Assembly (NCBI GenBank): GCA_016291915.1
Contig: JAEEZP010000147.1
Location: 1-10,222, forward strand
Direction: 5' to 3'
DNA length: 10,222 nt
Origin: Prevotella sp.
GTDB lineage: Bacteria > Bacteroidota > Bacteroidia > Bacteroidales > Bacteroidaceae
The notes below the pieces were generated by a model that ran no database searches, had not been told where the DNA came from, and saw only the letters and a list, made by a program, of their open reading frames with translations. The position numbers were made by a program, and so were the translations under genes. Position 1 is the stretch's first letter. The number at the start of each line of letters is the position of its first letter. This document shows positions 1 through 5,772 of this stretch, one piece after another.

Positions 1-60
1 AAGGAGTAAGACACGGAAATGGAAAATGGAGGAATGGAGAATGAAATAGACTAACGACTC

Positions 61-90
61 GTCTACTTGTCTACTCGTCTACTTGTCTAC
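61..90. repeat. 8-bp tandem repeat, 3.75 copies
   Basis: Head-to-tail units of GTCTACTY (Y = T or C) run through 61-68, 69-76, 77-84 and 85-90; the last copy is cut to GTCTAC. The T and C forms alternate (T, C, T), so the array can also be read as a 16-bp unit. It is outside any gene. Its role is unknown; copy number could vary by strand slippage. Confidence 0.85.
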
Positions 91-111
91 CAAAATCTTT
101 TGACAGGTTTT

Positions 112-173
112 TGCCTGTAGGCAGAAAGCCTTCTGCATGTAGCCGCATGATCTTCTGCCTTCTGCCTGTAGCC
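112..173. repeat. Cluster of TTCTGCCTGTAGCC-like repeat units
   Basis: Two 16-nt copies of CCTTCTGCMTGTAGCC lie at 129-144 and 158-173 and differ at one base (A137 against C166). A shorter relative, TGCCTGTAGG, lies at 112-121. CTTCTGC occurs three times (130-136, 152-158, 159-165). Small stems overlap these units: GCC/GGC at 113-122 and GCAGAA/TTCTGC at 121-136. This looks like an intergenic repeat family rather than a regulatory site, but only a genome-wide count would show it. Confidence 0.7.
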
Positions 174-261
174 ATGTTCCGGAAACGGGTAGTTTTGTTA
201 CCCTTTCTATTAACAAAATGTACTGAAGACAGTACCTTTACGAACCGGAGAATATGATAAC

Positions 262-304
262 AGAAATAAAAACCGAGTGTAAAAAAAACGTCAACACATC
301 GGTT
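262..304 (-). terminator. Likely terminator of the MalY/DUF3737 operon
   Basis: Read on the minus strand, a stem forms between 295-304 and 271-280: AACCGA pairs with TCGGTT and GTGT with ACAC, with one bulged base at 298 and a T-rich loop. It is followed directly by a T-rich tail (TTTATTTC, down to 262). It starts 85 nt past the stop codon of the MalY-like gene, the right place to end the leftward transcript. On the plus strand no T-run follows, so it should work in one direction only. The stem is only moderately GC-rich. Confidence 0.55.
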
Positions 305-388
305 AACGGTTATTGTTTAATGTTGTAAGCAGGCGCACATCATGTCCTCCCCTACAACTTACAAAGATATGATAACGTGTATCTATTA

Positions 389-1546
389 CTATTTTAGGCA
401 GTCTACCATACGACGGAGGCCTTCTGTGAGTATCGATCTCGGACAAGCGAGATTGATCCTGATAAAACGGTTCATGGGATCGCCGTACATCTCACCATCG
501 TTCACCCATACCCCGTATGTGTACAGTTTCTCTGTTATCTCTTTTGAAGAACCACCTAAAGCAGCGCAATCTATCCATGCCAGATATGTACCCTCCAGTT
601 TTACCACTGGCAGTTGCGGCAGGTGTTCCTGGAGATAATCTTTTAAGAACTGATAATTCTCAAAAACATATGCATTCATCTGGTTAAGCCACTCCCAGCC
701 TCCTTCGGAGTATGCTGCCTCTGTAGCGATGACCCCAAACGGGTTGACATCACAATTCTCATGAATATTGATAGCCCGGTCTATCCGCTCCCGTTTTTCC
801 TCGTCTTTGACGATAATATTCGCGATTTGCAGTCCGGCAATATTAAATCCTTTTGTAGGCGCCACACAGACTGCGCTGAAAGCAGCGAAATCATCGATAG
901 CGGCAAATGGCGTGTAATGATATCCTGGCATCACCACTTCCCCATGAATCTCGTCGGACACCACGAAAACATGATGTTTGCGGCAAATCTCCCCCATACG
1001 CTTTAGTTCTTCGCATGTCCACACCCTGCCGGCAGGATTATGCGGATTACAGAGAAGGAACAGCCTCACACGTGAATCCGCACATTTCGTCTCAAAATCC
1101 TCCCAGTCAACCGTATAAGTCTGATTTTCATATTTCAGCGGTGATGCCTCCACGACACATCCCTGATTACGGATGCTGGAGAAGAAACAGTTGAACACGG
1201 GTGTCATCAGCAGTACCTTATCTCCCGGCAAGGTAAGTGCCTTGATAATAGCACTGATAGCAGGAACCACACCCGATGTGTAAATAATCTCCTTGGTTAA
1301 GATGCCCTCCCACTGATGGTATTCGGCAAACCAGTTGATGACCGACTCATAATAGCTTTGCGGCACATGTGTATATCCGAAGATACCATGCTCCACTCTT
1401 TTCTGCAAAGCATGGATGATTTCCGGATAAACACGGAAATCCATATCAGCCACCCACAACGGAATGATATCCTTCTCAGGAGCCTCATCCCACTTCACAG
1501 AGTTTGTTCCTCTGCGGGTTATCACCTCATCGAAATCGTATTTCAT
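389..1546 (-). CDS. MalY/PatB-family PLP-dependent C-S lyase / aminotransferase
   Basis: A fold-type I pyridoxal-phosphate enzyme of 385 residues, the usual length for MalY/PatB proteins. The known family role is beta-elimination of cystathionine or cysteine (giving pyruvate, ammonia and homocysteine or sulfide), with some aminotransferase activity; it acts in the cytoplasm. Family signatures are clear: PLWVADMDF near residue 29, HGIFGYT near 53, CNPHNPAGR with Asn170, SDEIH with Asp198 for the PLP ring nitrogen, APTKGFNIAGLQ with Lys232 as the Schiff-base lysine, and RINLACPR with Arg363 binding the substrate carboxylate. The ATG at 1546 is preferred over the two GTG codons just upstream because the family usually begins MKYDFDEV-like. 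It follows the DUF3737 gene after 11 nt, so the two are co-transcribed. E. coli MalY also represses the maltose system; nothing here supports that role. The exact substrate cannot be told from sequence. Confidence 0.93.
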   Translation of the reverse strand: MKYDFDEVITRRGTNSVKWDEAPEKDIIPLWVADMDFRVYPEIIHALQKRVEHGIFGYTHVPQSYYESVINWFAEYHQWEGILTKEIIYTSGVVPAISAIIKALTLPGDKVLLMTPVFNCFFSSIRNQGCVVEASPLKYENQTYTVDWEDFETKCADSRVRLFLLCNPHNPAGRVWTCEELKRMGEICRKHHVFVVSDEIHGEVVMPGYHYTPFAAIDDFAAFSAVCVAPTKGFNIAGLQIANIIVKDEEKRERIDRAINIHENCDVNPFGVIATEAAYSEGGWEWLNQMNAYVFENYQFLKDYLQEHLPQLPVVKLEGTYLAWIDCAALGGSSKEITEKLYTYGVWVNDGEMYGDPMNRFIRINLACPRSILTEGLRRMVDCLK

Positions 1547-1557
1547 CACCACAGCTG

Positions 1558-2418
1558 TTAATTGTTAGGAGTCTTTTGCCGCTGGATAATCTCACAGTTG
1601 GCCGGCTGTAAGATATTCTCATCAATGGTCACACTGCCGATATGATCAGCGACGATTCTGCCGGTTCGTGGATTCTTGATATTTGTGATACTGCCGATAA
1701 TCTCTGCTTGCACATCCGAGTCCTCGAAGATACGGTCGGAATCCTCACCGAAGGTACAGTCCTCGAGCACCAATTGCTCAACGTAACAGAGTGGTTGCTC
1801 ACCGGTGATATGACAGCGTACCAGACGAACATTCTTCGAATGCCAAGCCAGATACTCCCCATTCAATTCAGAGTCGTAAATCGTGATGTTCTCACACTCC
1901 CAGAAAGAATCCTTGGTGGAGATCTTCGCATGACGAATTATCACATTCTTACAGTATTGGAACACGTATTTGGAATCGCTCACCAGTCCGTCGACATCCA
2001 CATTCTCACAGAACATAAACGGGTATGTACCCTCGTGGAGGGTCACATTCCTGATCTTCAGATTCTTGATTTTCCAGAAGGTCTCATCAGCATCATTAAA
2101 CTTTACATTTTCCACGGTCACATTGTTCATCTCCCGAAACAGTTTCGGCGCATCGATAATAGTATCTCTCATCACCATTTCGTTGCTATACCAGATAGCC
2201 GATCGACTGCCTACCTCAAAGAAACAATTAGTGATCAAAGAGCCGTCAACATGCCATAGAGGGTATTTCCCAATAAAACGGCAATGGTCTGCCTCGATAT
2301 TCTTGCAACATTTGATACCCGATTCCCCTTCGGTAATGGTGACATTCTCTAAACGAGTGTCATGAATGGCGAACAAAGGACGTTCACCTCCAAATGATTT
2401 ATCTTTAATTGTATTCAT
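1558..2418 (-). CDS. DUF3737-family right-handed beta-helix protein
   Basis: A 286-residue protein with no signal peptide or membrane segment, so probably cytoplasmic. It matches the DUF3737 pattern as I recall it; the function of that family is not established. The chain is a regular repeat of about 19-20 residues. Each turn carries an aromatic or Cys position, then a polar pair ending in Asn, then alternating hydrophobics, as in FWKIKNLKIRNV (114-125), FMFCENVDV (134-142), FWECENITI (172-180) and AWHSKNVRL (191-199). About eleven turns cover residues 15-240, which predicts a right-handed parallel beta-helix. The tail (about 245-286) departs from the repeat and ends in a charged stretch. It is the first gene of an operon with the MalY-like enzyme and has its own TAnnTTTG promoter about 100 nt upstream. 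The region before the ATG is purine-rich (AAAGAAAA) but has no true Shine-Dalgarno. Enzymatic roles seen in other beta-helix proteins are not supported by any motif I recognise. Confidence 0.85.
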   Translation of the reverse strand: MNTIKDKSFGGERPLFAIHDTRLENVTITEGESGIKCCKNIEADHCRFIGKYPLWHVDGSLITNCFFEVGSRSAIWYSNEMVMRDTIIDAPKLFREMNNVTVENVKFNDADETFWKIKNLKIRNVTLHEGTYPFMFCENVDVDGLVSDSKYVFQYCKNVIIRHAKISTKDSFWECENITIYDSELNGEYLAWHSKNVRLVRCHITGEQPLCYVEQLVLEDCTFGEDSDRIFEDSDVQAEIIGSITNIKNPRTGRIVADHIGSVTIDENILQPANCEIIQRQKTPNN

Positions 2419-2514
2419 ATTTTTCTTTACATCTTTACCTTACAAAAACCATGCCTGAAACACCATGAGTGTCATACTGACAAAAAACTTTTACCTTCTT
2501 GACATTTACGGCTG

Positions 2515-2522
2515 CAAAGGTA
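2515..2522 (-). promoter_or_regulatory. -7 box of the DUF3737-MalY operon promoter
   Basis: The minus strand reads TACCTTTG, an exact match to the Bacteroidetes -7 consensus TAnnTTTG. Transcription would start near 2508, leaving a leader of about 90 nt before the ATG at 2418. I see no good TTG-type -33 box at the expected distance. Confidence 0.6.
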
Positions 2523-2589
2523 TAAACAAAAAAGGATTCTCACCTTATATATTTTCTCTTTTTCATGACCATTTTTACGGAAAATGTGT

Positions 2590-2597
2590 TAATTTTG
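2590..2597 (+). promoter_or_regulatory. -7 box of the MORN-GH25 gene promoter
   Basis: TAATTTTG matches the TAnnTTTG consensus exactly. A start near 2604 leaves a leader of about 20 nt before the ATG at 2625, and places the upstream in-frame ATG at 2565 outside the transcript. The -33 box is not obvious. It is divergent from the DUF3737 promoter, with about 70 bp between the two -7 boxes. Confidence 0.6.
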
Positions 2598-2624
2598 CCA
2601 AAGAATTATGTAACGATCAACTTC

Positions 2625-4349
2625 ATGAGAAAAAGACGTTCATACAAACGACGACTGATTACCATGGGTATTTTCCTTGCTTTGCTGTTGATACTCATGA
2701 TTGTCTTCTTCGTCTTACCTTTCCTTCCACTGACAGAAAACAAGAAGAAACAATGTCTTGCCGAGGTGGAATACGACCGTTGTTATACGTTGTTGATAAA
2801 CGGTAAATCCCGACTGTATATCAACGACTTAGGGTTAGGGGACGTACAGACCGTGGTAACAGCCGACATCGACTCCGTGAGGTGGCTGCACACCACCCTG
2901 AAAGGTGTTTGGATCAACAAGTATCTCTTCCTACCCTTCAATGACGGTCGCCTTGTCGTTGCCAATCCCGACTATCAGATGGATGAGAAACTGGCTGTCT
3001 ATAATCAACGCATTGACACCCTGATAAAGCAGAATATCGACCGACTCGAAAAATCGCTTACCCATATGAAAAAGGTGGAACGCGATGTGAACTACTATCT
3101 GGATGTCAATAACGTCACGGATATCGGTTATAACTCCATTGCCACGATTGCCAGTAAGATTATTGAAACGCGTCAGCAGAGAGAACATACCCTTGCCCTG
3201 CTGAAAAGTATCACCACCCAACAGCAGGTGGAAATAAAGATAATACAACGTTATACCTTGATAGAGAGAGGCGACAGCGGGCATGTCAGACGCACGTCGT
3301 GCAGGATTCTTGAGAATGAGATGCCCAGCGATTATTATACCATTGAGACAGAAGACAGGCATAAGAGTAAAGACGCACATTCCATCTATCATAACATTAC
3401 GACAGCCGATTTCGTCAAGGAAACCATCAAGACTGCCCCTTTGAAGATGTCTCCGCAAGTGTATGAAGGAGAGATGAAAGATGGTAAACGCGAAGGACAT
3501 GGTATGTATTATGATGACGAAGGAAACTTCTACGACGGATTCTGGAAAGACGATAAGCGAGAAGGTTTCGGTTTTGCCATCGATACCATCGGCCGACTGC
3601 GTGCCGGTGAATGGAAAGCGGATGTGTATCAGGGTGAGCGGATGACTTACACGGCCGACCGCATCTACGGCATCGATATCTCTCGCTATCAGCATGATAT
3701 CGGCAAAAAGAAATACGCCATCAATTGGGAGAAGGTGAGAATCTCCCATTTAGGGACGATCAGCAACAAGAAGATCCGCGGTGATGTGGACTATCCCATA
3801 TCTTTCTGCTACATCAAATCGACTGAGGGTAAAACCATTAAGAATAATTACTACAATGCTGATTACAAGAAAGCGAAGAAAGTGGGCATCCGCTGTGGTG
3901 CTTATCATTTCTTTTCCACCAAGAGCAATGCCAGTGAACAAGCCCGTTGGTTCTTACAGAACACCCACTTTCAGAAGGGTGACTTACCACCTGTCCTTGA
4001 TGTTGAGCCCAGCGGCAGTCAGATACGTGCCATGGGTGGCAGTGAGGCTATGTGGAATGCTATCCGCACATGGTTGGCCATCGTTGAGAAAACCGTCGGT
4101 GTAAAACCTCTGTTGTATGTCAGTCAGAACTTTGTCAACCGATATATGGAGGATGCTCCGGATATCAAGCGTGATTATCGTGTGTGGATAGCCAGATACG
4201 GTGAGTATAAGCCTGATATCAAACTGGCAATATGGCAGTTGTGCCCCGACGGAAGAGTGTCGGGCATCCACGGACATGTTGACATCAATGTCTTCAATGG
4301 TTACAACGACCAGTATGAGGATTTCCTGCAAGAGAATTGTATCCGATGA
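2625..4349 (+). CDS. Membrane-anchored MORN-repeat / GH25 lysozyme fusion
   Basis: A 574-residue protein predicted to cleave the glycan strands of peptidoglycan from the periplasmic side (GH25 muramidase). Residues 1-10 are very basic (MRKRRSYKRR), followed by one hydrophobic segment (about 11-33) with no clear cleavage site, so it looks like a signal anchor. Residues 35-275 are unassigned and include a helical, possibly coiled-coil stretch (about 115-200). MORN repeats occupy about 280-345, with Tyr-Glu-Gly at 280-282, Tyr-Asp-Gly at 303-305 and a weaker third unit at 327. The GH25 domain fills about 348-570: YGIDIS with Asp351, KSTEG with Glu401, LDVE with Asp459 and Glu461, and the closing WQLCPDG...VDINVFNG. 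Asp351, Asp459 and Glu461 fit the family's catalytic DxE arrangement, so it should be active. The ATG at 2625 is chosen because a longer frame from 2565 would begin upstream of the promoter's -7 box and add 20 residues before the basic signal region. MORN with GH25 is an uncommon pairing to my knowledge. Confidence 0.9.
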   Translation: MRKRRSYKRRLITMGIFLALLLILMIVFFVLPFLPLTENKKKQCLAEVEYDRCYTLLINGKSRLYINDLGLGDVQTVVTADIDSVRWLHTTLKGVWINKYLFLPFNDGRLVVANPDYQMDEKLAVYNQRIDTLIKQNIDRLEKSLTHMKKVERDVNYYLDVNNVTDIGYNSIATIASKIIETRQQREHTLALLKSITTQQQVEIKIIQRYTLIERGDSGHVRRTSCRILENEMPSDYYTIETEDRHKSKDAHSIYHNITTADFVKETIKTAPLKMSPQVYEGEMKDGKREGHGMYYDDEGNFYDGFWKDDKREGFGFAIDTIGRLRAGEWKADVYQGERMTYTADRIYGIDISRYQHDIGKKKYAINWEKVRISHLGTISNKKIRGDVDYPISFCYIKSTEGKTIKNNYYNADYKKAKKVGIRCGAYHFFSTKSNASEQARWFLQNTHFQKGDLPPVLDVEPSGSQIRAMGGSEAMWNAIRTWLAIVEKTVGVKPLLYVSQNFVNRYMEDAPDIKRDYRVWIARYGEYKPDIKLAIWQLCPDGRVSGIHGHVDINVFNGYNDQYEDFLQENCIR

Positions 4350-4439
4350 TGTTCTCTGTTGCTAAAGATTTGCTCATTAACTTCGTCATTATTCTTATGT
4401 GCTCTGTCATTAGATGCGCAGAGTATTGATTAATAAAAG

Positions 4440-4531
4440 CCGACTAATCAGTACTTAATTAGTCGAGTATTAGTACCTTTTACCAGACTAATCAGTACTC
4501 AATTAGTCGAGTATTAGTACCTAAAAGTCGG
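4440..4531. repeat. Duplicated palindromic intergenic repeat, 44-bp period
   Basis: Two 37-bp copies, at 4442-4478 and 4486-4522, are identical except for T4456 against C4500. Each copy begins with a hairpin: GACTAAT (4442-4448, 4486-4492) and ATTAGTC (4458-4464, 4502-4508) around a 9-nt loop. A second overlapping pair, GTACT and AGTAC, lies in each copy. An outer inverted repeat, CCGACT at 4440-4445 and AGTCGG at 4526-4531, encloses both copies. It starts 90 nt after the lysozyme stop. No U-tract follows, so it is not a simple terminator. It could be an intergenic mobile repeat (REP or MITE-like) or a protein-binding site. Confidence 0.85.
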
Positions 4532-4623
4532 AGAAAAAGGTATTGTTTATGTCAACTGATATATCATTACCTTATTTTATACATCATTAAGGATAGAAGT
4601 TTGTGTATGCTAAAGTATTACTA

Positions 4624-4671
4624 CATATATAAAAAGGTGGAAGCCACAACCTCCACCTTTTTTTATATATG
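4624..4671. terminator. Strong bidirectional terminator
   Basis: AAAAAGGTGGA (4631-4641) pairs with TCCACCTTTTT (4652-4662) around a 10-nt loop, giving an 11-bp stem that is A-rich on one side and T-rich on the other, so it works both ways. The ATATAT arms on each side (4624-4631, 4664-4671) can extend it after a 2-nt bulge. It lies 19 nt past the stop of the leftward OmpA-like gene and about 275 nt past the rightward lysozyme gene; it is the obvious end of both transcripts. Confidence 0.9.
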
Positions 4672-4689
4672 TCTTCTCTGATATGTTGA

Positions 4690-5544
4690 TCATTCCGGAG
4701 CCTGATCAATCAGATCCATGAACTGGTCGAGTTTCGGAGTAATAATGATCTGTGTACGACGGTTACGCTGCTTACCCACTTCTGTACTGTTGGTTGCCAA
4801 TGGGTTATACTCACCACGGCCACCGGCAGTAAGACGCTTAGGATCAACACCATAGTTGTTCTGCAGATATTGTACGACACTGGATGCACGGAGGCAGGAG
4901 AGGTCCCAATTGTTACGGATATTCTCGCGAGAGATAGGCACATTGTCGGTATTACCCTCTACCAAAACGTCATAATCCTTATAGTCCATGATAATCTTAG
5001 CAATCTTACTCAGTGTCTCTGCTGCACGGTCGTTGATCTCATAGGATCCACTCTTATACAGCATGTTGTCAGCCAAAGAGATATATACAACACCCTTGAG
5101 CACCTGCACATCCACCTCTTTCAGTTCCTCTTTCGACAGCGAACGGGTGAGGTTATTCGTCAGCAGCAAGTTCAGAGAGTCGCTCTTGCTCTTCAACTCT
5201 GTCAAGTGACGGATATACTGGTTACTCTCGTTGATCTGATCAACCAACTTCTCGATAGAGATATTATTCTGATTGGCATTATTAAGACTCTTATCAAGTG
5301 AGCTCTGCAGACGACCGTAGTCTTTCTTTGCCTGCCTCAACTGATCTTCAAGAGAGGCAACACGCGCATTGGCAGCAGCCAACTGCTCCTTAGTCACCTG
5401 ATAATTGGTGTTCAGCTCTTTATTCTCATTCTGCAGACTCTGATTGTCCAAACGACAGTTCTCTAAGTCTTTCTTGCTGGCACAACTGCTGAATATCAGT
5501 ACACCAGCCATCATAGTCATCAATAAAATATTCTTTTTCATCAT
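4690..5544 (-). CDS. OmpA-like peptidoglycan-binding lipoprotein
   Basis: A 284-residue predicted outer-membrane lipoprotein that would tie the envelope to peptidoglycan. Residues 1-20 are a lipoprotein signal (hydrophobic core, then IFSSC) with Cys21 as the acylated residue. Residues about 25-125 form a heptad-rich helical stretch consistent with a long coiled coil. Residues about 150-270 are an OmpA C-terminal domain: SGSYEINDRA near 165, VEGNTDNVP with Asp200, NWDLSCLRA with Arg219, GRGEYNPLA near 242, and NRRTQIII near 261. Asp200 and Arg219 correspond to the pair that binds the diaminopimelate group in OmpA-family proteins. The insert between them and the NWDLS sequence resemble MotB-type members. 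No beta-barrel is present, so it is not a porin. ATG at 5541 is an equally good start; the difference is one Met. The gene is monocistronic, with its own promoter upstream and a strong terminator downstream. Porins, Pal and flagellar MotB are ruled out by length, architecture or context. Confidence 0.93.
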   Translation of the reverse strand: MMKKNILLMTMMAGVLIFSSCASKKDLENCRLDNQSLQNENKELNTNYQVTKEQLAAANARVASLEDQLRQAKKDYGRLQSSLDKSLNNANQNNISIEKLVDQINESNQYIRHLTELKSKSDSLNLLLTNNLTRSLSKEELKEVDVQVLKGVVYISLADNMLYKSGSYEINDRAAETLSKIAKIIMDYKDYDVLVEGNTDNVPISRENIRNNWDLSCLRASSVVQYLQNNYGVDPKRLTAGGRGEYNPLATNSTEVGKQRNRRTQIIITPKLDQFMDLIDQAPE

Positions 5545-5612
5545 AATAAAAATGTTTTAATGTTCTACCTTTTTTATTGCCATCGTCAGAGGAAAACTCC
5601 ACGTTGACGCTG

Positions 5613-5620
5613 CAAATATA
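5613..5620 (-). promoter_or_regulatory. -7 box of the OmpA-like lipoprotein promoter
   Basis: The minus strand reads TATATTTG, an exact TAnnTTTG match. A TTTG at 5645-5648 (minus strand) may be the -33 box, though the 24-nt gap is longer than usual. The start near 5606 gives a leader of about 60 nt that can form a CGTCA/TGACG stem (5584-5588 with 5605-5609). Confidence 0.6.
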
Positions 5621-5712
5621 TTGCTTTTGACGAGTAAAAACCTACAAAGTTGCCCGCGTTTATGGAATTTTAACCCCTACGAAGACAAAAATAGTTTTTT
5701 TTACATGATTAT

Positions 5713-5743
5713 TTGTTGTTGCAACCATTTTGAATTATCTTTG
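5713..5743 (+). promoter_or_regulatory. Promoter of the aminopeptidase operon
   Basis: TATCTTTG at 5736-5743 matches TAnnTTTG exactly. A run of TTG triplets at 5713-5721 supplies a -33 box (TTG at 5713-5715 leaves 20 nt, TTG at 5716-5718 leaves 17 nt). The expected start is near 5750, so the in-frame ATG at 5749 would lie at or before the transcript's 5' end, and the ATG at 5773 is the likely start. Confidence 0.7.
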
Positions 5744-5772
5744 CATACATGAACAAATACCATCCATTCATC

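Larger units (their letters stand above)
1..388. other. Gene-free, repeat-rich spacer
   Basis: No credible coding region is visible. From left to right it holds a purine-rich start with short repeats of AATGGA (about 18-45), an 8-bp tandem repeat (61-90), a cluster of related TGCCTGTAGCC-like units with small hairpins (103-173), overlapping inverted repeats (187-203 and 193-218), a GTACTG/CAGTAC hairpin (220-235), and a larger stem that probably ends the leftward operon (271-304). A reading frame at 1-9 (AAG GAG TAA) could be the last codons of a gene lying to the left, but two codons cannot support a call. A short rightward frame over 342-638 lies mostly antisense to the MalY-like gene and is a shadow. 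Confidence 0.7.
4350..4689. other. Convergent intergenic region with repeat and terminator
   Basis: This 340-bp AT-rich gap lies between two genes that face each other. It contains no open frame longer than a few codons. It holds a weak CTCTG/CAGAG stem (4402-4423), a duplicated palindromic repeat (4440-4531), about 90 bp with nothing recognisable (4532-4622), and a strong bidirectional terminator (4624-4671). No promoter motif points out of it convincingly. Confidence 0.75.

Noticed and set aside
61..90. The tandem array considered as a CRISPR fragment.
   Set aside because: Units are 8 bp with no spacers and no cas genes nearby.
1642..2259. A 205-codon open frame on the plus strand across the DUF3737 gene.
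   Set aside because: It is antisense to a gene with clear repeat structure, and its translation has no recognisable domain; the open frame follows from the repetitive composition of the real gene.
2499..2526. A TTGACA - 16 nt - TATAAA sequence on the plus strand that looks like an E. coli sigma-70 promoter.
   Set aside because: Bacteroidetes primary sigma factor uses TAnnTTTG promoters, and a good one for the rightward gene lies at 2590-2597. The match is probably chance in AT-rich DNA that also holds the minus-strand -7 box.
2931..3749. A 272-codon open frame on the minus strand inside the MORN-GH25 gene.
   Set aside because: The plus frame has catalytic motifs and MORN repeats; the minus frame has no recognisable domain and no promoter.
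4402..4423. A CTCTG/CAGAG stem after the lysozyme stop, considered as its terminator.
   Set aside because: Only five pairs, a 12-nt loop and no T-run after it; the 4631-4662 stem is far better.
5557..5583. A short leader frame (Met plus seven codons, then TAA) in the OmpA-like mRNA.
   Set aside because: Eight codons with no attenuator structure or amino-acid bias; nothing shows it is translated.
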